Positions 27,828-37,228 of a stretch of DNA of 64,000 nt are shown here, piece by piece. Under the pieces are notes generated by a model that saw only the letters and a list, made by a program, of their open reading frames with translations, was not told where the DNA came from and ran no database searches. The stretch comes from Klebsiella pneumoniae (GTDB lineage Bacteria > Pseudomonadota > Gammaproteobacteria > Eutrophobiales > Eutrophobiaceae), in contig CAMDWI010000013.1 in assembly GCA_945878555.1 (NCBI GenBank), positions 55,832 to 119,831 on the forward strand. Reading direction: 5' to 3'. The translations under genes and the position numbers were made by a program. How positions within the stretch are numbered: the first letter of the stretch is position 1; each line of letters begins with the position of its first letter.

Positions 27828-29297
27828 TTAACGATCATTGATTATCTCTGAAAGAATCTGGTGTGCCGACTGGCAATCTCCGCTACAGCGTATGCTGGCT
27901 GCAGTAAAAAGTGCATACGGCTGGTGCCTCATAACGGCGGGAAACTGGAGCAGTTTTGCCAGCAGATAACTGGTGGTCGTAAATCCGCCGACATTGAAAT
28001 TGTAGATTATCAGGATATTCTCCTGTGTATCCTTGTTACTGAGCTCCAGCAAGGTGTAGTCCTCCAGTGAACCGGAGTTGATTATGGCCCAGTTGTCCCG
28101 GTCATAAAGATTACTGGCGTAGGGTAATATCTCCTCCTGCGGTCCATTCCTGACATAGAGGAAACGAAAGACTACTACTGCGCCAGGCCCCTGACCAACC
28201 TGTCTGATAGTGGCACTGTCCGGTACCGTAATCTGCGGGCGCCAGTCCGTCCGGACGGGGTTGTAGTCGATCTGTTCTCTCTGGCTGAACGGGGACAATT
28301 CCTCCGGCTTCACATCCGGCATCACGCTATTCTCGAAGCGGTTAGCCATATAAGGGCCAACAGACACCGCAAGCCAGACGATAACAATTGCGAGTGCTGT
28401 TCTGGATCTGTCCTGATTATTGGTAAAACCTTTGACTGTCTCCGGATTACCTGAATCGACACCGACACCCGTGGCGGGCTGGTACCTGCCATTCAGATAC
28501 AACAGTGGCATCATGAACGACATGAACAAGACCCAACCGAGTAACTCATGGTCACGCACCAGTGGACTCTGCATTTCTGTCTGGTATGCGACAAGTGTAA
28601 TCCCGTATACCCTGACCCAGTTTGCCACCAGCGAAAGACAGGAAAGTGAGGCAACCAGTAATAATTGCCGTTTCCACGAAACAAAATTCAGATAACTGCC
28701 AAGTACACCCAGGAAAGTCCCGATTATAAAATATCTCAGGCCAGAGCAGCCTGCTGCGATAATAATTTCACCGGAAGGTATGAATATGCTGTTGCCTGAG
28801 ATATACGCGGTAATACCCGTGTGCGATATGAAGTATTGCACTACGGCACTGGTAATCTGTACCAGTGTATTATTCAGGTAATCCCAGAACGGGATGGCAA
28901 AATAAAGCAGTGCCAGTGGCAGCAGGATTGCCCGGGTCCTGGTGACCCCGGCTACCAGCAGGAAGGAGAACAGGATAACCAGCGGAAGCAAGACATATTG
29001 CAACAGATCAACACCAACTATCTGTGCCAGTGCGATCAGATAGGATAGCAACATTACTGGCAGGGCATAGATCCAGGCCGGGGCAAGTGGTACAACCGGC
29101 CCCTGACTCAGCGCACGAAATATCAGAACCAGACTGGTGAGTATAACCAGCAGGCCATGTCCATAATTACCGTCATATACCTGCCATAGCGAAAACAGTC
29201 CGTAGACAGTTTCATCAAACGCGAACCCGACCGCAACCAGACAAAACAAAAAAAGTGCTACGGGTAGCAACTTGTGCATTGTCGATAAAGGCTGCAT
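27828..29297 (-). CDS. xrtA: Exosortase A with fused EpsI-like domain
   Basis: This is a polytopic cysteine transpeptidase that cleaves PEP-CTERM tails. It has 489 residues and eight or so membrane helices in the first 270. The catalytic triad is intact: C184 in AAGCSGLRYF, R229 in ANWVRVYG, and H250 in RDHELLGW. The C-terminal 200 residues form the periplasmic EpsI-like (DUF3485-type) domain that is fused in XrtA. The two PEP-CTERM proteins at 3834-4592 and 5115-5825 are its visible substrates here. It sits in the leftward EPS operon between the deacetylase and amidotransferase genes. Confidence 0.93.
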   Translation of the reverse strand: MQPLSTMHKLLPVALFLFCLVAVGFAFDETVYGLFSLWQVYDGNYGHGLLVILTSLVLIFRALSQGPVVPLAPAWIYALPVMLLSYLIALAQIVGVDLLQYVLLPLVILFSFLLVAGVTRTRAILLPLALLYFAIPFWDYLNNTLVQITSAVVQYFISHTGITAYISGNSIFIPSGEIIIAAGCSGLRYFIIGTFLGVLGSYLNFVSWKRQLLLVASLSCLSLVANWVRVYGITLVAYQTEMQSPLVRDHELLGWVLFMSFMMPLLYLNGRYQPATGVGVDSGNPETVKGFTNNQDRSRTALAIVIVWLAVSVGPYMANRFENSVMPDVKPEELSPFSQREQIDYNPVRTDWRPQITVPDSATIRQVGQGPGAVVVFRFLYVRNGPQEEILPYASNLYDRDNWAIINSGSLEDYTLLELSNKDTQENILIIYNFNVGGFTTTSYLLAKLLQFPAVMRHQPYALFTAASIRCSGDCQSAHQILSEIINDR

Positions 29298-29318
29298 TTT
29301 TTGCCTGTTAATACAAAT

Positions 29319-30212
29319 CTATACTTCAGCGAGACTGATTTGGTCACGGGATACTGCGGGACCAGACAGGTACTTGGTGTCGAGAAAAATATCCTGCATG
29401 CATCCCCAGCTGAACTCTTCAAGCAATCGTGAAAACTTTGCCTGCATGCGACCCAGATTATTGTAATGCCTGAACCGGGTTTTCAAATCCAGTCCACCTA
29501 TACGAGGCTGCCCGGGGTCCAGTTCCCAGGGATGGAAATAGAAAATACTGGGCTGCTTTTCGCGTTGGTTTAGCTGCGAGATCATGTACCTGGAAACAGC
29601 ATAGGGTAACAGCCTGAAATAACCGCCACCACCACAGGGGAATCTCGTCCCTCGCCATTCCAGTGTAGAGATAGGGACCTCCAGCAGATTCCCAGTCCCG
29701 GGTTTGTAGGGAAACCTGCCTGCTCCTGGTATTCCGTACAGGTCATGATGGATCGGGTAGATGCTGGAGCTGTATTTATAACCGGCGAGTTCAAGCTCCT
29801 CATGTGCCCAGTGATTTTCTGCATTGATGGAGAAACTGGCGGCGCGATACCCCGTCACTTGCCTGCCGCTAATGTCTTCGAGCAGATGCCGGGTGCCGAC
29901 AATATCCTTCCTGAAAGATGAACGATCCTGGTTGGTGACCCTGACGTGTTCATATCCATGACTGGCGATTTCATGTCCTGCATCAGCAATCCTGCGCATC
30001 ATCTGTGGATGCCGCTCGGCCACCCAGCCCAGTGTAAAAAAGGTAGCGCGGATGTTGTTGTCATTAAACAAGGACAATATCAAATCTATATTGTTTTCGA
30101 CCCGATGCGGGAGTTTGTCCCAGCTATCGCGTTTGATATACCTCTCGAATGCCGAAACCTGGAAATAATCTTCCACATCCACAGTCATTGCATTGATAAT
30201 TCTATTTTCCAT
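29319..30212 (-). CDS. XrtA-system polysaccharide deacetylase (DUF3473 C-terminus)
   Basis: This is a NodB-family deacetylase of 297 residues. TVDVEDYF supplies D12 and D15, HGYEH supplies metal ligands H85 and H89, and GYRAASFS is motif 3. The C-terminal part (about 215-297, beginning near FYFHPWELDPGQPRIGG) matches the extension found in XrtA-locus deacetylases. A second Met (residue 9) is also possible as start. There is no signal peptide, which is normal for this group. It is likely to remove N-acetyl groups from the exported polymer or its precursor. It lies between the ATPase and exosortase genes, 15 and 21 nt away. Confidence 0.88.
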   Translation of the reverse strand: MENRIINAMTVDVEDYFQVSAFERYIKRDSWDKLPHRVENNIDLILSLFNDNNIRATFFTLGWVAERHPQMMRRIADAGHEIASHGYEHVRVTNQDRSSFRKDIVGTRHLLEDISGRQVTGYRAASFSINAENHWAHEELELAGYKYSSSIYPIHHDLYGIPGAGRFPYKPGTGNLLEVPISTLEWRGTRFPCGGGGYFRLLPYAVSRYMISQLNQREKQPSIFYFHPWELDPGQPRIGGLDLKTRFRHYNNLGRMQAKFSRLLEEFSWGCMQDIFLDTKYLSGPAVSRDQISLAEV

Positions 30213-30227
30213 CGGCCATCTTTTCCA

Positions 30228-31079
30228 TCAGAGCCCGGTCTCAGGGCTGTCAGAGACATCTTCATTCCAGAATTCATCCTTGATATCATCAAGCACCTGT
30301 TTAAAGGACTTGTAATCTATCCGGTGCAACTCTTCCAGTTCGCCATAGAGCAGGATGCGCCCGCAAAGCAGGTTGATTACCCTGGGGATCCCCCGGGTAT
30401 ATTCAAAAATCCCGTCTATAACCTCGTCATCTATTTCCGGATCATTATACCACCCGGCAACCGTCAGCCGGTGTCTTATATATTCGTGTGTTTCATCCTT
30501 GTCCAGCGGACGTAATGCATGGGCAGCAATTATTCGCTGCCGGAGCTGTTGCAGATCACCTGATTTTAATATCTGCCTTAGCTGGTTCTGGCCCAGCAGA
30601 TAACACTGTAACAAAGGTTTGCCATGCCACTGCAGATTGGACAACATTCGCAGTTCTTCAAGCGAATTTTCAGGCAGGTTCTGTGCTTCATCAATAATCA
30701 ACAACACCCGCTTGCCTTCCGTAACGCAGGTATGGAAATATAATTCGAGGTTCCTGATTATCTGCGCCTTGTTCATCTCCTTGTAACGTAATCCGAACTG
30801 GGCGGAAATCATACGCAACAGATCATCCGACTGCAGGCTGGTAGTAACAATGGTTGCCACAACATAGTTCTGATCACTGATCTGGTTTAACAGATATCTG
30901 ACCAGAGTTGTTTTACCCGTGCCGACATCACCTGTAATAACGATAAACCCTTCCTGCTGCTCAAGGCCATACTGAAGGTAAGCCAGTGCCTTTTTATGGG
31001 TCTTGCTGTTAAAAAAAAAGCCGGGGTCAGCTGTCAGCAAAAAAGGCCGGCGGGTAAATTTATAGAAGGAATCTTGCAT
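30228..31079 (-). CDS. XrtA-associated AAA-type ATPase (ExeA/GspA-like)
   Basis: This is a cytoplasmic P-loop ATPase of 283 residues. It has the N-terminal FYKFTRRPFLLTADPGFFF signature, Walker A GDVGTGKTT (50-58) and Walker B LLIIDEAQN (126-134), followed by sensor motifs near RQRIIAAHALRP. It resembles the general secretory ATPase ExeA but without its C-terminal membrane and peptidoglycan-binding parts, as in other XrtA loci. ATG 31079 follows the outer-membrane gene stop; a longer frame would overlap that gene by 59 nt. Its role in export or assembly is unclear, and it probably powers or gates a step of the export machine. Confidence 0.87.
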   Translation of the reverse strand: MQDSFYKFTRRPFLLTADPGFFFNSKTHKKALAYLQYGLEQQEGFIVITGDVGTGKTTLVRYLLNQISDQNYVVATIVTTSLQSDDLLRMISAQFGLRYKEMNKAQIIRNLELYFHTCVTEGKRVLLIIDEAQNLPENSLEELRMLSNLQWHGKPLLQCYLLGQNQLRQILKSGDLQQLRQRIIAAHALRPLDKDETHEYIRHRLTVAGWYNDPEIDDEVIDGIFEYTRGIPRVINLLCGRILLYGELEELHRIDYKSFKQVLDDIKDEFWNEDVSDSPETGL

Positions 31080-31086
31080 ATATAGT

Positions 31087-32526
31087 CTAGAACTGCTTGC
31101 TGATAGTTGCTGAAACAGTATTCTGGCGGTAAGACCCGATCGCAATATCTGTGTCTACATTTACATTACGTAGCAATATACTCCCCTCTACACCCTGACT
31201 GAATGATCGCGTTAACCTGTATTCGATGACCCTGACGTCCTGCCCCTGATTGGTTGAAAACTGGTTTGAATTGTAGTTCAGCCCCAGCCTGGAACTTGTT
31301 ACCCTGCTGAGATTCCAGGTCCAGCCGATGTTTGCCCCGTCACTGTCGTCCTTCAGGCCGGTCAGCTGATAGACCCTGTCCTCACTGAATATTCCCAGAT
31401 CCAGACTATTGTTCCTGAATGTGTAATTAAATGAGCCTTTCATGCTTTTGCGTATAATTACTTCTGTAGACTGGACTGGTACATTTACACCTGGGGGTAA
31501 CTGGTTTATGCCTGACGGGTCTGTGACCGGATTACCAAACGGGTCAGCCAGGGAAAAGACTGGCTGTTCCAGCAGGATAGATCGTGTCGAATCCGGCTGT
31601 TTTACATAAGTAAAAAACCATTGGGTGCTTCTGCTTCTATGGGTAAATTCAATAAAAACATCAGTACCGAAGTAACGGCGCCCAAGACCAGCCTCGATCG
31701 ATGTCCTTTGGGACGGTTTATAGATACCCCCCGCCCGCCAGCGTGCACCATCGTTTTTGAGACCGGTATTGGTGGAGTATTCATTGTCGTCGTATCCGCC
31801 CAGTGTAGTGAACGCGAACTTTTCCGTGATCAGGTATTTAGCCTCTGCATTAATGCTGCTAAACCGTGTGGTCTCACCGGTCTGATAACTTAACTTTTGA
31901 TTACGTGCATGGGCCTCCCACAACAGACGTGAAAAGGCCGGGCCGCTCGACAGATCGAACGAGTAGATATCACTGTCACTGTCAAGAGACCGGCTGGATT
32001 TGATCGTATTGCGTTCATAACGTAATTCAGTGTCCATGGTACTGCCGAACTGCTCGCGCCAGTATGGACTCGCACTGTAGGTGACAACCCTGGCACGGTT
32101 CTCTCCGAGCGAGATGTTGTCAGTCGCAAGCGCGCCTGTATTACTGATATTCTGCTCCCTGCTGGTAGCAGTGGTCTCCAGAAATAACCTGTTCCTCAAC
32201 AGCTCTCCGGTACCGGATGCATCAAGCAAGTTGGTAGTCCTGTTCTCCGGGGAATTATCCCGGTAAAAAACACCCTGGAGTCTGTAATGGGCGGTAATAT
32301 CCAGCCGTTTTCCATCACGCTTCATCAGCATGCCTGGTGTCAGCGTAGTGACCAGTTCACTTGCTTCTGCACCTGCAGGGGCCAATCTGACATTATCTGT
32401 CAGTGACTCATCCAGACTGACGGCCGGGTTGAAGGTCCATAAGTCCGCATGAGCCTGGGCTCCGGCCAGACTCATGTAAATACATGCAAGTACACGTAGC
32501 CGCAGCGTAAATACGTATTTACGCAT
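31087..32526 (-). CDS. XrtA-associated outer-membrane beta-barrel protein
   Basis: This protein of 479 residues has a signal peptide (about 1-28, ending AQAHA) and then a repeated pattern of alternating aromatic and charged strands. It ends in a terminal phenylalanine (SATISKQF), the usual barrel-assembly signal. It fits the TIGR03016-type PEP-CTERM-associated outer-membrane family, although the match is by overall pattern and locus position. It probably forms the outer-membrane path or an anchoring barrel for the polysaccharide. It lies 1 nt after the autokinase gene stop and 7 nt before the ATPase start. Confidence 0.82.
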   Translation of the reverse strand: MRKYVFTLRLRVLACIYMSLAGAQAHADLWTFNPAVSLDESLTDNVRLAPAGAEASELVTTLTPGMLMKRDGKRLDITAHYRLQGVFYRDNSPENRTTNLLDASGTGELLRNRLFLETTATSREQNISNTGALATDNISLGENRARVVTYSASPYWREQFGSTMDTELRYERNTIKSSRSLDSDSDIYSFDLSSGPAFSRLLWEAHARNQKLSYQTGETTRFSSINAEAKYLITEKFAFTTLGGYDDNEYSTNTGLKNDGARWRAGGIYKPSQRTSIEAGLGRRYFGTDVFIEFTHRSRSTQWFFTYVKQPDSTRSILLEQPVFSLADPFGNPVTDPSGINQLPPGVNVPVQSTEVIIRKSMKGSFNYTFRNNSLDLGIFSEDRVYQLTGLKDDSDGANIGWTWNLSRVTSSRLGLNYNSNQFSTNQGQDVRVIEYRLTRSFSQGVEGSILLRNVNVDTDIAIGSYRQNTVSATISKQF

Positions 32527-32527
32527 T

Positions 32528-33481
32528 TTAATCTGCGCTCACTCCGTCCCGCTTGTTCGATTGCAAGGGGAAATTCACGTGTCCATAATAGCCATATTCT
32601 GATACGAGACGGCGATTACTCTTGTTCAGGACAAGTCCGATATATTGTGATTCAGCTATCGATTCCAGTGCTTCCATGACCATCTGCTTGTGTGTCTTTT
32701 CTGCCTCAATCACAAACAAAACCTGTCCGACCTGTCTGGCCAGAATCTGGGCAGAAGAATCCAGCAAGACTGGTGGTGCATCAAATATAACCACGCGATC
32801 CGGGTAACGGGTAGACAACTCTACAAGCAGGTTGCGCATCTTGTTGCTTGCCCACATCTCGTGGCCTTTTTCATGATACTGACCTGCAGGAAGCAAGGTC
32901 AGATTGGGTATGTCAGTTTTCAGTAAATAATCGCCGACATTGTTATTATCGCTCATCAACAGATCCGACAATCCTGGCTCACCCGCCAGTCCCAGAAATG
33001 AACTGTTGGTATGTCTTGCAATGTCCGCATCAATAAACAGGGCAGTCTGGTTAAATTCAGTAGCAATACTCAAGGCCAGATTCAGTGACGTGAAGGACTT
33101 CCCTTCCTTTGGTACGGCACTGGTCACCATGACCAGATTCCGGTTTGTCAGATGCGCACCCTTTTCCTGGAATGCGTTGCTTAATATCGGCATTTTTATG
33201 CGCCGGTATTGCTCTGCGAGCACGATATTGATCGTTCCGGGAGTAAGGTAACCAGACTTTTTCAGCTTCGGCATATCCAGTGTAATCATCCGCGACTGTC
33301 TGGTTTGTGTCGGTACGGATTCCCGATCCAGCCCCGGGCCCGGACGGTCATGTATTATTTCTCCGGAAGTTTCATAGGTGGACGTGGAAATTTCGGGCAC
33401 ATCCTGGGCAGGCTCGACACGTTCCGGCTTCATAGACATGGCTGCCTCAAACTTCTTCTGTGCTTTTTCAATTATGCTCAT
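32528..33481 (-). CDS. XrtA-associated tyrosine autokinase (BY-kinase)
   Basis: This is a bacterial tyrosine kinase ATPase domain of 317 residues. Walker A is SAVPKEGKS (121-129), Walker A' is ALFIDADI (148-155) and Walker B is VVIFDAPP (230-237). The C-terminal end has a short tyrosine cluster (SEYGYYG) that could be autophosphorylated. It regulates chain length together with the Wzz-like membrane protein encoded just upstream, as in Wzc systems where the two parts are separate proteins. The N-terminal 60 residues look disordered. The gaps of 1 nt and 6 nt to its neighbours show a compact operon. Confidence 0.9.
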   Translation of the reverse strand: MSIIEKAQKKFEAAMSMKPERVEPAQDVPEISTSTYETSGEIIHDRPGPGLDRESVPTQTRQSRMITLDMPKLKKSGYLTPGTINIVLAEQYRRIKMPILSNAFQEKGAHLTNRNLVMVTSAVPKEGKSFTSLNLALSIATEFNQTALFIDADIARHTNSSFLGLAGEPGLSDLLMSDNNNVGDYLLKTDIPNLTLLPAGQYHEKGHEMWASNKMRNLLVELSTRYPDRVVIFDAPPVLLDSSAQILARQVGQVLFVIEAEKTHKQMVMEALESIAESQYIGLVLNKSNRRLVSEYGYYGHVNFPLQSNKRDGVSAD

Positions 33482-33487
33482 GGTTTT

Positions 33488-35071
33488 CTAGCCCAGCACC
33501 TTGCCGATAAGGTCGGACATCAATCCATTATGAATCAGCAGACCGAGATACGAGATCAGCCAGACTGATGTTACAGCTATAAATATCACGACACCCATTC
33601 TGCGCCTCGCAATCTCACGATCTGTCTTGTACATTGATACAAAACCGAGCACAGGTAAATCAATAGCATTGTTCATCTGCCGTTTAGTATAAAAGGTCGG
33701 ACGTATCTGTTCGTATGCTATCGCAAGTCCAATTCCAATACCCAGTGATGCAATAAGCACCAGGGTTTCCAGTAATATCCGGTTCGGACTTGCCGGTGTC
33801 ACCGGCACCAGTGGCGGCTCAAGTATCCTGAACTGCAAATCCTCACCTGTTTGTTCGGCCTTGTAGGTAAGCTGTGATGACTCCCTCCGCATAACGAGGT
33901 TCTGGTAGAGTTCTCTCGTCACCTCATAGTCGCGATTCAGGCTGGCCAGTTGCGCTTCAATTGTCGGCAAAGTGAGGATAACCTCATTCATTTCTTCACG
34001 ACGCTTCTGATACTCGGCGAGTCTGGCACGTAATGCAGATATGTCTGCCTGTGCCTGACCAAGTAACACATTAAGCTCACCATACAGTGTCGACCCCAGC
34101 ACATCATTCGAGACTACACTTTCATTACCGGACGCTTTCTGTTCCTGCTTTTGTTTTTTTAACTGCTCAAGCACGCGGCGGGTAGCAAGCACGTCTGGAT
34201 GTTGCTCGGTAAACTGAAGCAATAGTTCATCCAGACGAGTCTCCAGTCCCTTGATACGGGTATCCAGCGGGTCCGTCGACGTGCCGGCAACTGCATCCGC
34301 ATCGGAAGACTTGTTCAGTAATGAGTCAATCTGGGTCTGGAGGGATTGCGACCGACTCTCGGCCTCCCGGAGTGCCAGAACCGTTTCCTGGATTTGTGAA
34401 TCCAGCATCTTGACGCTTGAGTAGATACTGTTGTCCGCTTCCGGCATGATACCCGCATATTTCTGCTTGAACTGCTTCAGGTTTTCCTCTGCCTCAACCT
34501 GTTTTTGATCGTACAGTTTTATCTGTTCATCCAGAAATTGCTGGGCACTGAATGTATCCTTGCGGCTGGTACCCAGTATGGTTTCAACAAACATATTGAG
34601 CAGCGCATCGACGACATCCTTGGCGAGTTTCGGGTCAGTATGACTGTAGGTAATCCTGTATATATTTCGTGATTCATTCCTGTCACCCAGCGAAACCGAA
34701 CTTATATTCGTATCGTTAATAAGCTGACCCAGCAGTTTTTCAACCTGAACAGGGTCGGTATCAACAATTTTCAGTTTAAGATCAGTCTCGTTGATTAATC
34801 GTTCCAGATTCGGTCTGGCAAGCAAGGTCCGTTCAATGACACTGGCAGCGTTCTCCAGCACATTATTGTCGACGGCAATACCGGTCAGCAGGGATTTCAG
34901 GGCAGTTTCTGTATCAATGTAGACCCTGGTTTCAGACTGATACTTGTCCGGTATAAACTGGACCGTGGTCCAGCCGCCAATACAAATCAGGATCGCACTA
35001 ACCAAGGTGAACCAACGGTGATGGATCAATACCCATTTATAATGGTTGATTTGTTCGAATATTTCATCCAT
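33488..35071 (-). CDS. XrtA-system chain-length determinant (Wzz/PCP-like)
   Basis: This inner-membrane polysaccharide co-polymerase has 527 residues. Membrane helices lie near residues 20-38 and near 430-450, after the Pro-rich stretch ILEPPLVPVTPASP. A second C-terminal helix near 495-515 follows a cytoplasmic loop. A long coiled-coil periplasmic region (about 165-400) is rich in Glu, Gln and Lys. With the tyrosine autokinase and export lipoprotein, this forms the chain-length and export machine. It lies 41 nt after the export lipoprotein gene. Confidence 0.9.
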   Translation of the reverse strand: MDEIFEQINHYKWVLIHHRWFTLVSAILICIGGWTTVQFIPDKYQSETRVYIDTETALKSLLTGIAVDNNVLENAASVIERTLLARPNLERLINETDLKLKIVDTDPVQVEKLLGQLINDTNISSVSLGDRNESRNIYRITYSHTDPKLAKDVVDALLNMFVETILGTSRKDTFSAQQFLDEQIKLYDQKQVEAEENLKQFKQKYAGIMPEADNSIYSSVKMLDSQIQETVLALREAESRSQSLQTQIDSLLNKSSDADAVAGTSTDPLDTRIKGLETRLDELLLQFTEQHPDVLATRRVLEQLKKQKQEQKASGNESVVSNDVLGSTLYGELNVLLGQAQADISALRARLAEYQKRREEMNEVILTLPTIEAQLASLNRDYEVTRELYQNLVMRRESSQLTYKAEQTGEDLQFRILEPPLVPVTPASPNRILLETLVLIASLGIGIGLAIAYEQIRPTFYTKRQMNNAIDLPVLGFVSMYKTDREIARRRMGVVIFIAVTSVWLISYLGLLIHNGLMSDLIGKVLG

Positions 35072-35112
35072 TGCAGGTCAGATCCGTCCGCGAGCCCGAT
35101 ACCAGTCAGTAA

Positions 35113-35748
35113 CTAGAACAGTGATTCGGGGATAATTAGAATATCACCAGGTATTACCCGGCGATTAGCATTCAGGTCACCACGCTTGAGCAGGTCCTCC
35201 AGGCGCACATTAAACTGGGTCTGTTTGCCATCAATAGTGCGTACTATTGATGCCTTATTGCCAGCTGCAAATTCGGTCAATCCCCCGACGGCGATTATAA
35301 CATCCAGCAGGGTCATATCGTTTCTGTAGGGTATGGCACTTGGAGTTGCCGCTTCGCCTACCACCCTGATTTGCTGGGTATACCCGCCAACGATGTTGAC
35401 AACGGAAACCGTGACGTAAGGATCCGCGATGACCTTCGATAAAACCTGTTCCAGATCACGTGCAAGCTGCACCGTCGTTTTTCCGCTTGCCATCATTTCC
35501 TCAACCAGGGGAGTTGAGATACGGCCATCGGGTAATACCGGGGTGCTGGCCACGGAAACATCCGGGTTACGCCAGACAAAGATATCCAGCCGATCACCTG
35601 GTGCAATCGTATAAACATAGTCCGAGACGGCGGTATCCACCACCGCGTTGGAAACGGGGATGCGCGCACAGCTGACACATACCAGCGCAAAAAGGATTAA
35701 ACAATAAAATCGCGTGTTAAAAAGGAAGGTAGATTTATTGCGAGACAT
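35113..35748 (-). CDS. epsE: XrtA-system polysaccharide export lipoprotein (Wza-like)
   Basis: This protein of 211 residues is the outer-membrane export lipoprotein of the system. The signal peptide ends near C27 in VCVSCARIP; the position -3 residue is Cys, an imperfect lipobox. A polysaccharide export domain follows (YTIAPGDRLDIFVW, about 45-58, and DGRISTPLVEEMMASGKT), then an SLBB-like domain (YTQQIRVVGEAATPSAIPY). ATG 35748 was chosen because AGGGAG lies 8 nt upstream; TTG at 35754 is also in frame. It is the first gene of the leftward export operon and has a plausible sigma-54 promoter upstream. Confidence 0.88.
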   Translation of the reverse strand: MSRNKSTFLFNTRFYCLILFALVCVSCARIPVSNAVVDTAVSDYVYTIAPGDRLDIFVWRNPDVSVASTPVLPDGRISTPLVEEMMASGKTTVQLARDLEQVLSKVIADPYVTVSVVNIVGGYTQQIRVVGEAATPSAIPYRNDMTLLDVIIAVGGLTEFAAGNKASIVRTIDGKQTQFNVRLEDLLKRGDLNANRRVIPGDILIIPESLF

Positions 35749-35819
35749 GTTCAATACTCCCTGGAAGATCTGAATTATTCATTTTAGGTCTAAATGTTAC
35801 GCCCGGCCGCACTTTACCT

Positions 35820-35835
35820 AGCAAATTTCATACCT
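35820..35835 (-). promoter_or_regulatory. Probable sigma-54 promoter of the export/XrtA operon
   Basis: Minus-strand AGGTATGAAATTTGCT has the invariant GG and GC 10 nt apart and a good -12 TTGCT, but A replaces T at the first -24 position. The transcript would start near 35810, about 60 nt before the epsE start. It lies between the prsR stop and epsE. I rate it weaker than the two PEP-CTERM promoters. Confidence 0.6.
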
Positions 35836-35872
35836 GAAACAGCCCGTATACTTCACTGTTTGCCCGGTTTAG

Positions 35873-37228
35873 TCAAATTTTCATACCGAATTTTTCAAAC
35901 AAATCGTACATGGTCGGCCTGCTGACTCCCAGTAGCTCCGCTGCCTTGCTTATTTTGCCATTTCCGAGGTACATCGCCCTTACCAGCGCTTCGCGCTCGG
36001 CATTGTCCCGAATTGTCCGCAAGTCAGGCATGCTGGCCTCATAATCAGGCAATTCCAGATCCGAACTTCTTATCCGACCATCATCGGACATGATTATAGC
36101 CCGCTTCATCCTGTTTTCGAGCTCACGAATATTGCCTGGCCAACTGTAAGCCTCAATAGCCGCTATCGCGCTTTTATCAAGTCGACAGGTCTTGCCCACC
36201 TCTCTACCGAACAGATCCAGAAAATGTTTGGCCAGAACGACAGCATCGCCACTGCGATCATGTAACGAGGGTATGTTAATCGTTATCTCGCTGATACGAT
36301 AAAACAGGTCTTCACGGAACTGGCCGGTTTCAATCTTTCCGGTCAGATCCTGATGTGTCGCACAAATAATACGTACATTTACCTGGATCTCCTCACGTCC
36401 ACCGACACGCTCGATCACCCTTTCCTGTAAAAACCGGAGAATCTTGGCCTGCAAAAGCAGCGGTAGATCGCCGATTTCATCCAGAAACAACGTACCATTA
36501 TTCGCATACTCAATTTTACCGGCTGTTTGCTTGTGGGCACCGGTAAATGCACCCTTCTCATAGCCAAAAAGTTCACTTTCCAGCAGATTGTCCGGTATGG
36601 CAGCGCAATTAATCGCGACAAATGCTGCATTTTTACGAGTACTCAGGTTGTGCAAGGCCCGCGCCAGCAATTCCTTGCCTGTCCCGCTGGCACCCAGCAA
36701 TAACGTCGTCAGATCAGTCGGCCCGATTTTTTCTATCATCCTGCAAATTTGTACCATTTGTGGACTTGATGCCACCAGCCCTTGAACGGAATCGTGACGA
36801 TTCATTTCAGCAAGTTTTCTGTTTTCCTGCTCCAGCTCACTGAGTCGGTACGCCCTGTCCACAATCAGTCCAAGAACTTCTGGCTCCAGTGGTTTCTGGT
36901 AAAAATCGTAGGCACCCAGATCAATTGCCTTCAACGCATTCGCCCGTTCCCCATTACCAGTGACCACTATCACCTTGGTATCCGGGGCAATCGACAATAT
37001 TTCATGCAAGGCTTCCAGGCCTTCCGACGCATTCGCGGGGTCCGGTGGCAAACCCAGATCCAGTGTAATGACGGGAGGCTTGTGTGTCCGTACCAGCGCC
37101 ACAGCCGCCTCACGATTATTTGCCTCCAGAAATTCATAGTCCGGAAAACACCAGCGCATCTGTTTCAGCAGGCCGGGGTCATCCTCTACCACGAGAATCG
37201 AACGAGGTTTTTGCACTTTACTGGTCAT
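35873..37228 (-). CDS. prsR: PrsR: PEP-CTERM-system sigma-54 response regulator
   Basis: This is an NtrC-family activator of 451 residues. The receiver domain has phosphate acceptor D57 in LDLGLP. The AAA+ domain has Walker A GASGTGKE (179-186), the sigma-54-contacting GAFTGA loop at 226-231 and Walker [10 protein letters not shown] (247-255). A Fis-type helix-turn-helix ([17 protein letters not shown]) ends the protein. It should open sigma-54 promoters once phosphorylated by PrsK, and those at 4663, 5876, 39697 and probably 35820 are natural targets. Its ATG overlaps the prsK stop as ATGA. Confidence 0.93.
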   Translation of the reverse strand: MTSKVQKPRSILVVEDDPGLLKQMRWCFPDYEFLEANNREAAVALVRTHKPPVITLDLGLPPDPANASEGLEALHEILSIAPDTKVIVVTGNGERANALKAIDLGAYDFYQKPLEPEVLGLIVDRAYRLSELEQENRKLAEMNRHDSVQGLVASSPQMVQICRMIEKIGPTDLTTLLLGASGTGKELLARALHNLSTRKNAAFVAINCAAIPDNLLESELFGYEKGAFTGAHKQTAGKIEYANNGTLFLDEIGDLPLLLQAKILRFLQERVIERVGGREEIQVNVRIICATHQDLTGKIETGQFREDLFYRISEITINIPSLHDRSGDAVVLAKHFLDLFGREVGKTCRLDKSAIAAIEAYSWPGNIRELENRMKRAIIMSDDGRIRSSDLELPDYEASMPDLRTIRDNAEREALVRAMYLGNGKISKAAELLGVSRPTMYDLFEKFGMKI

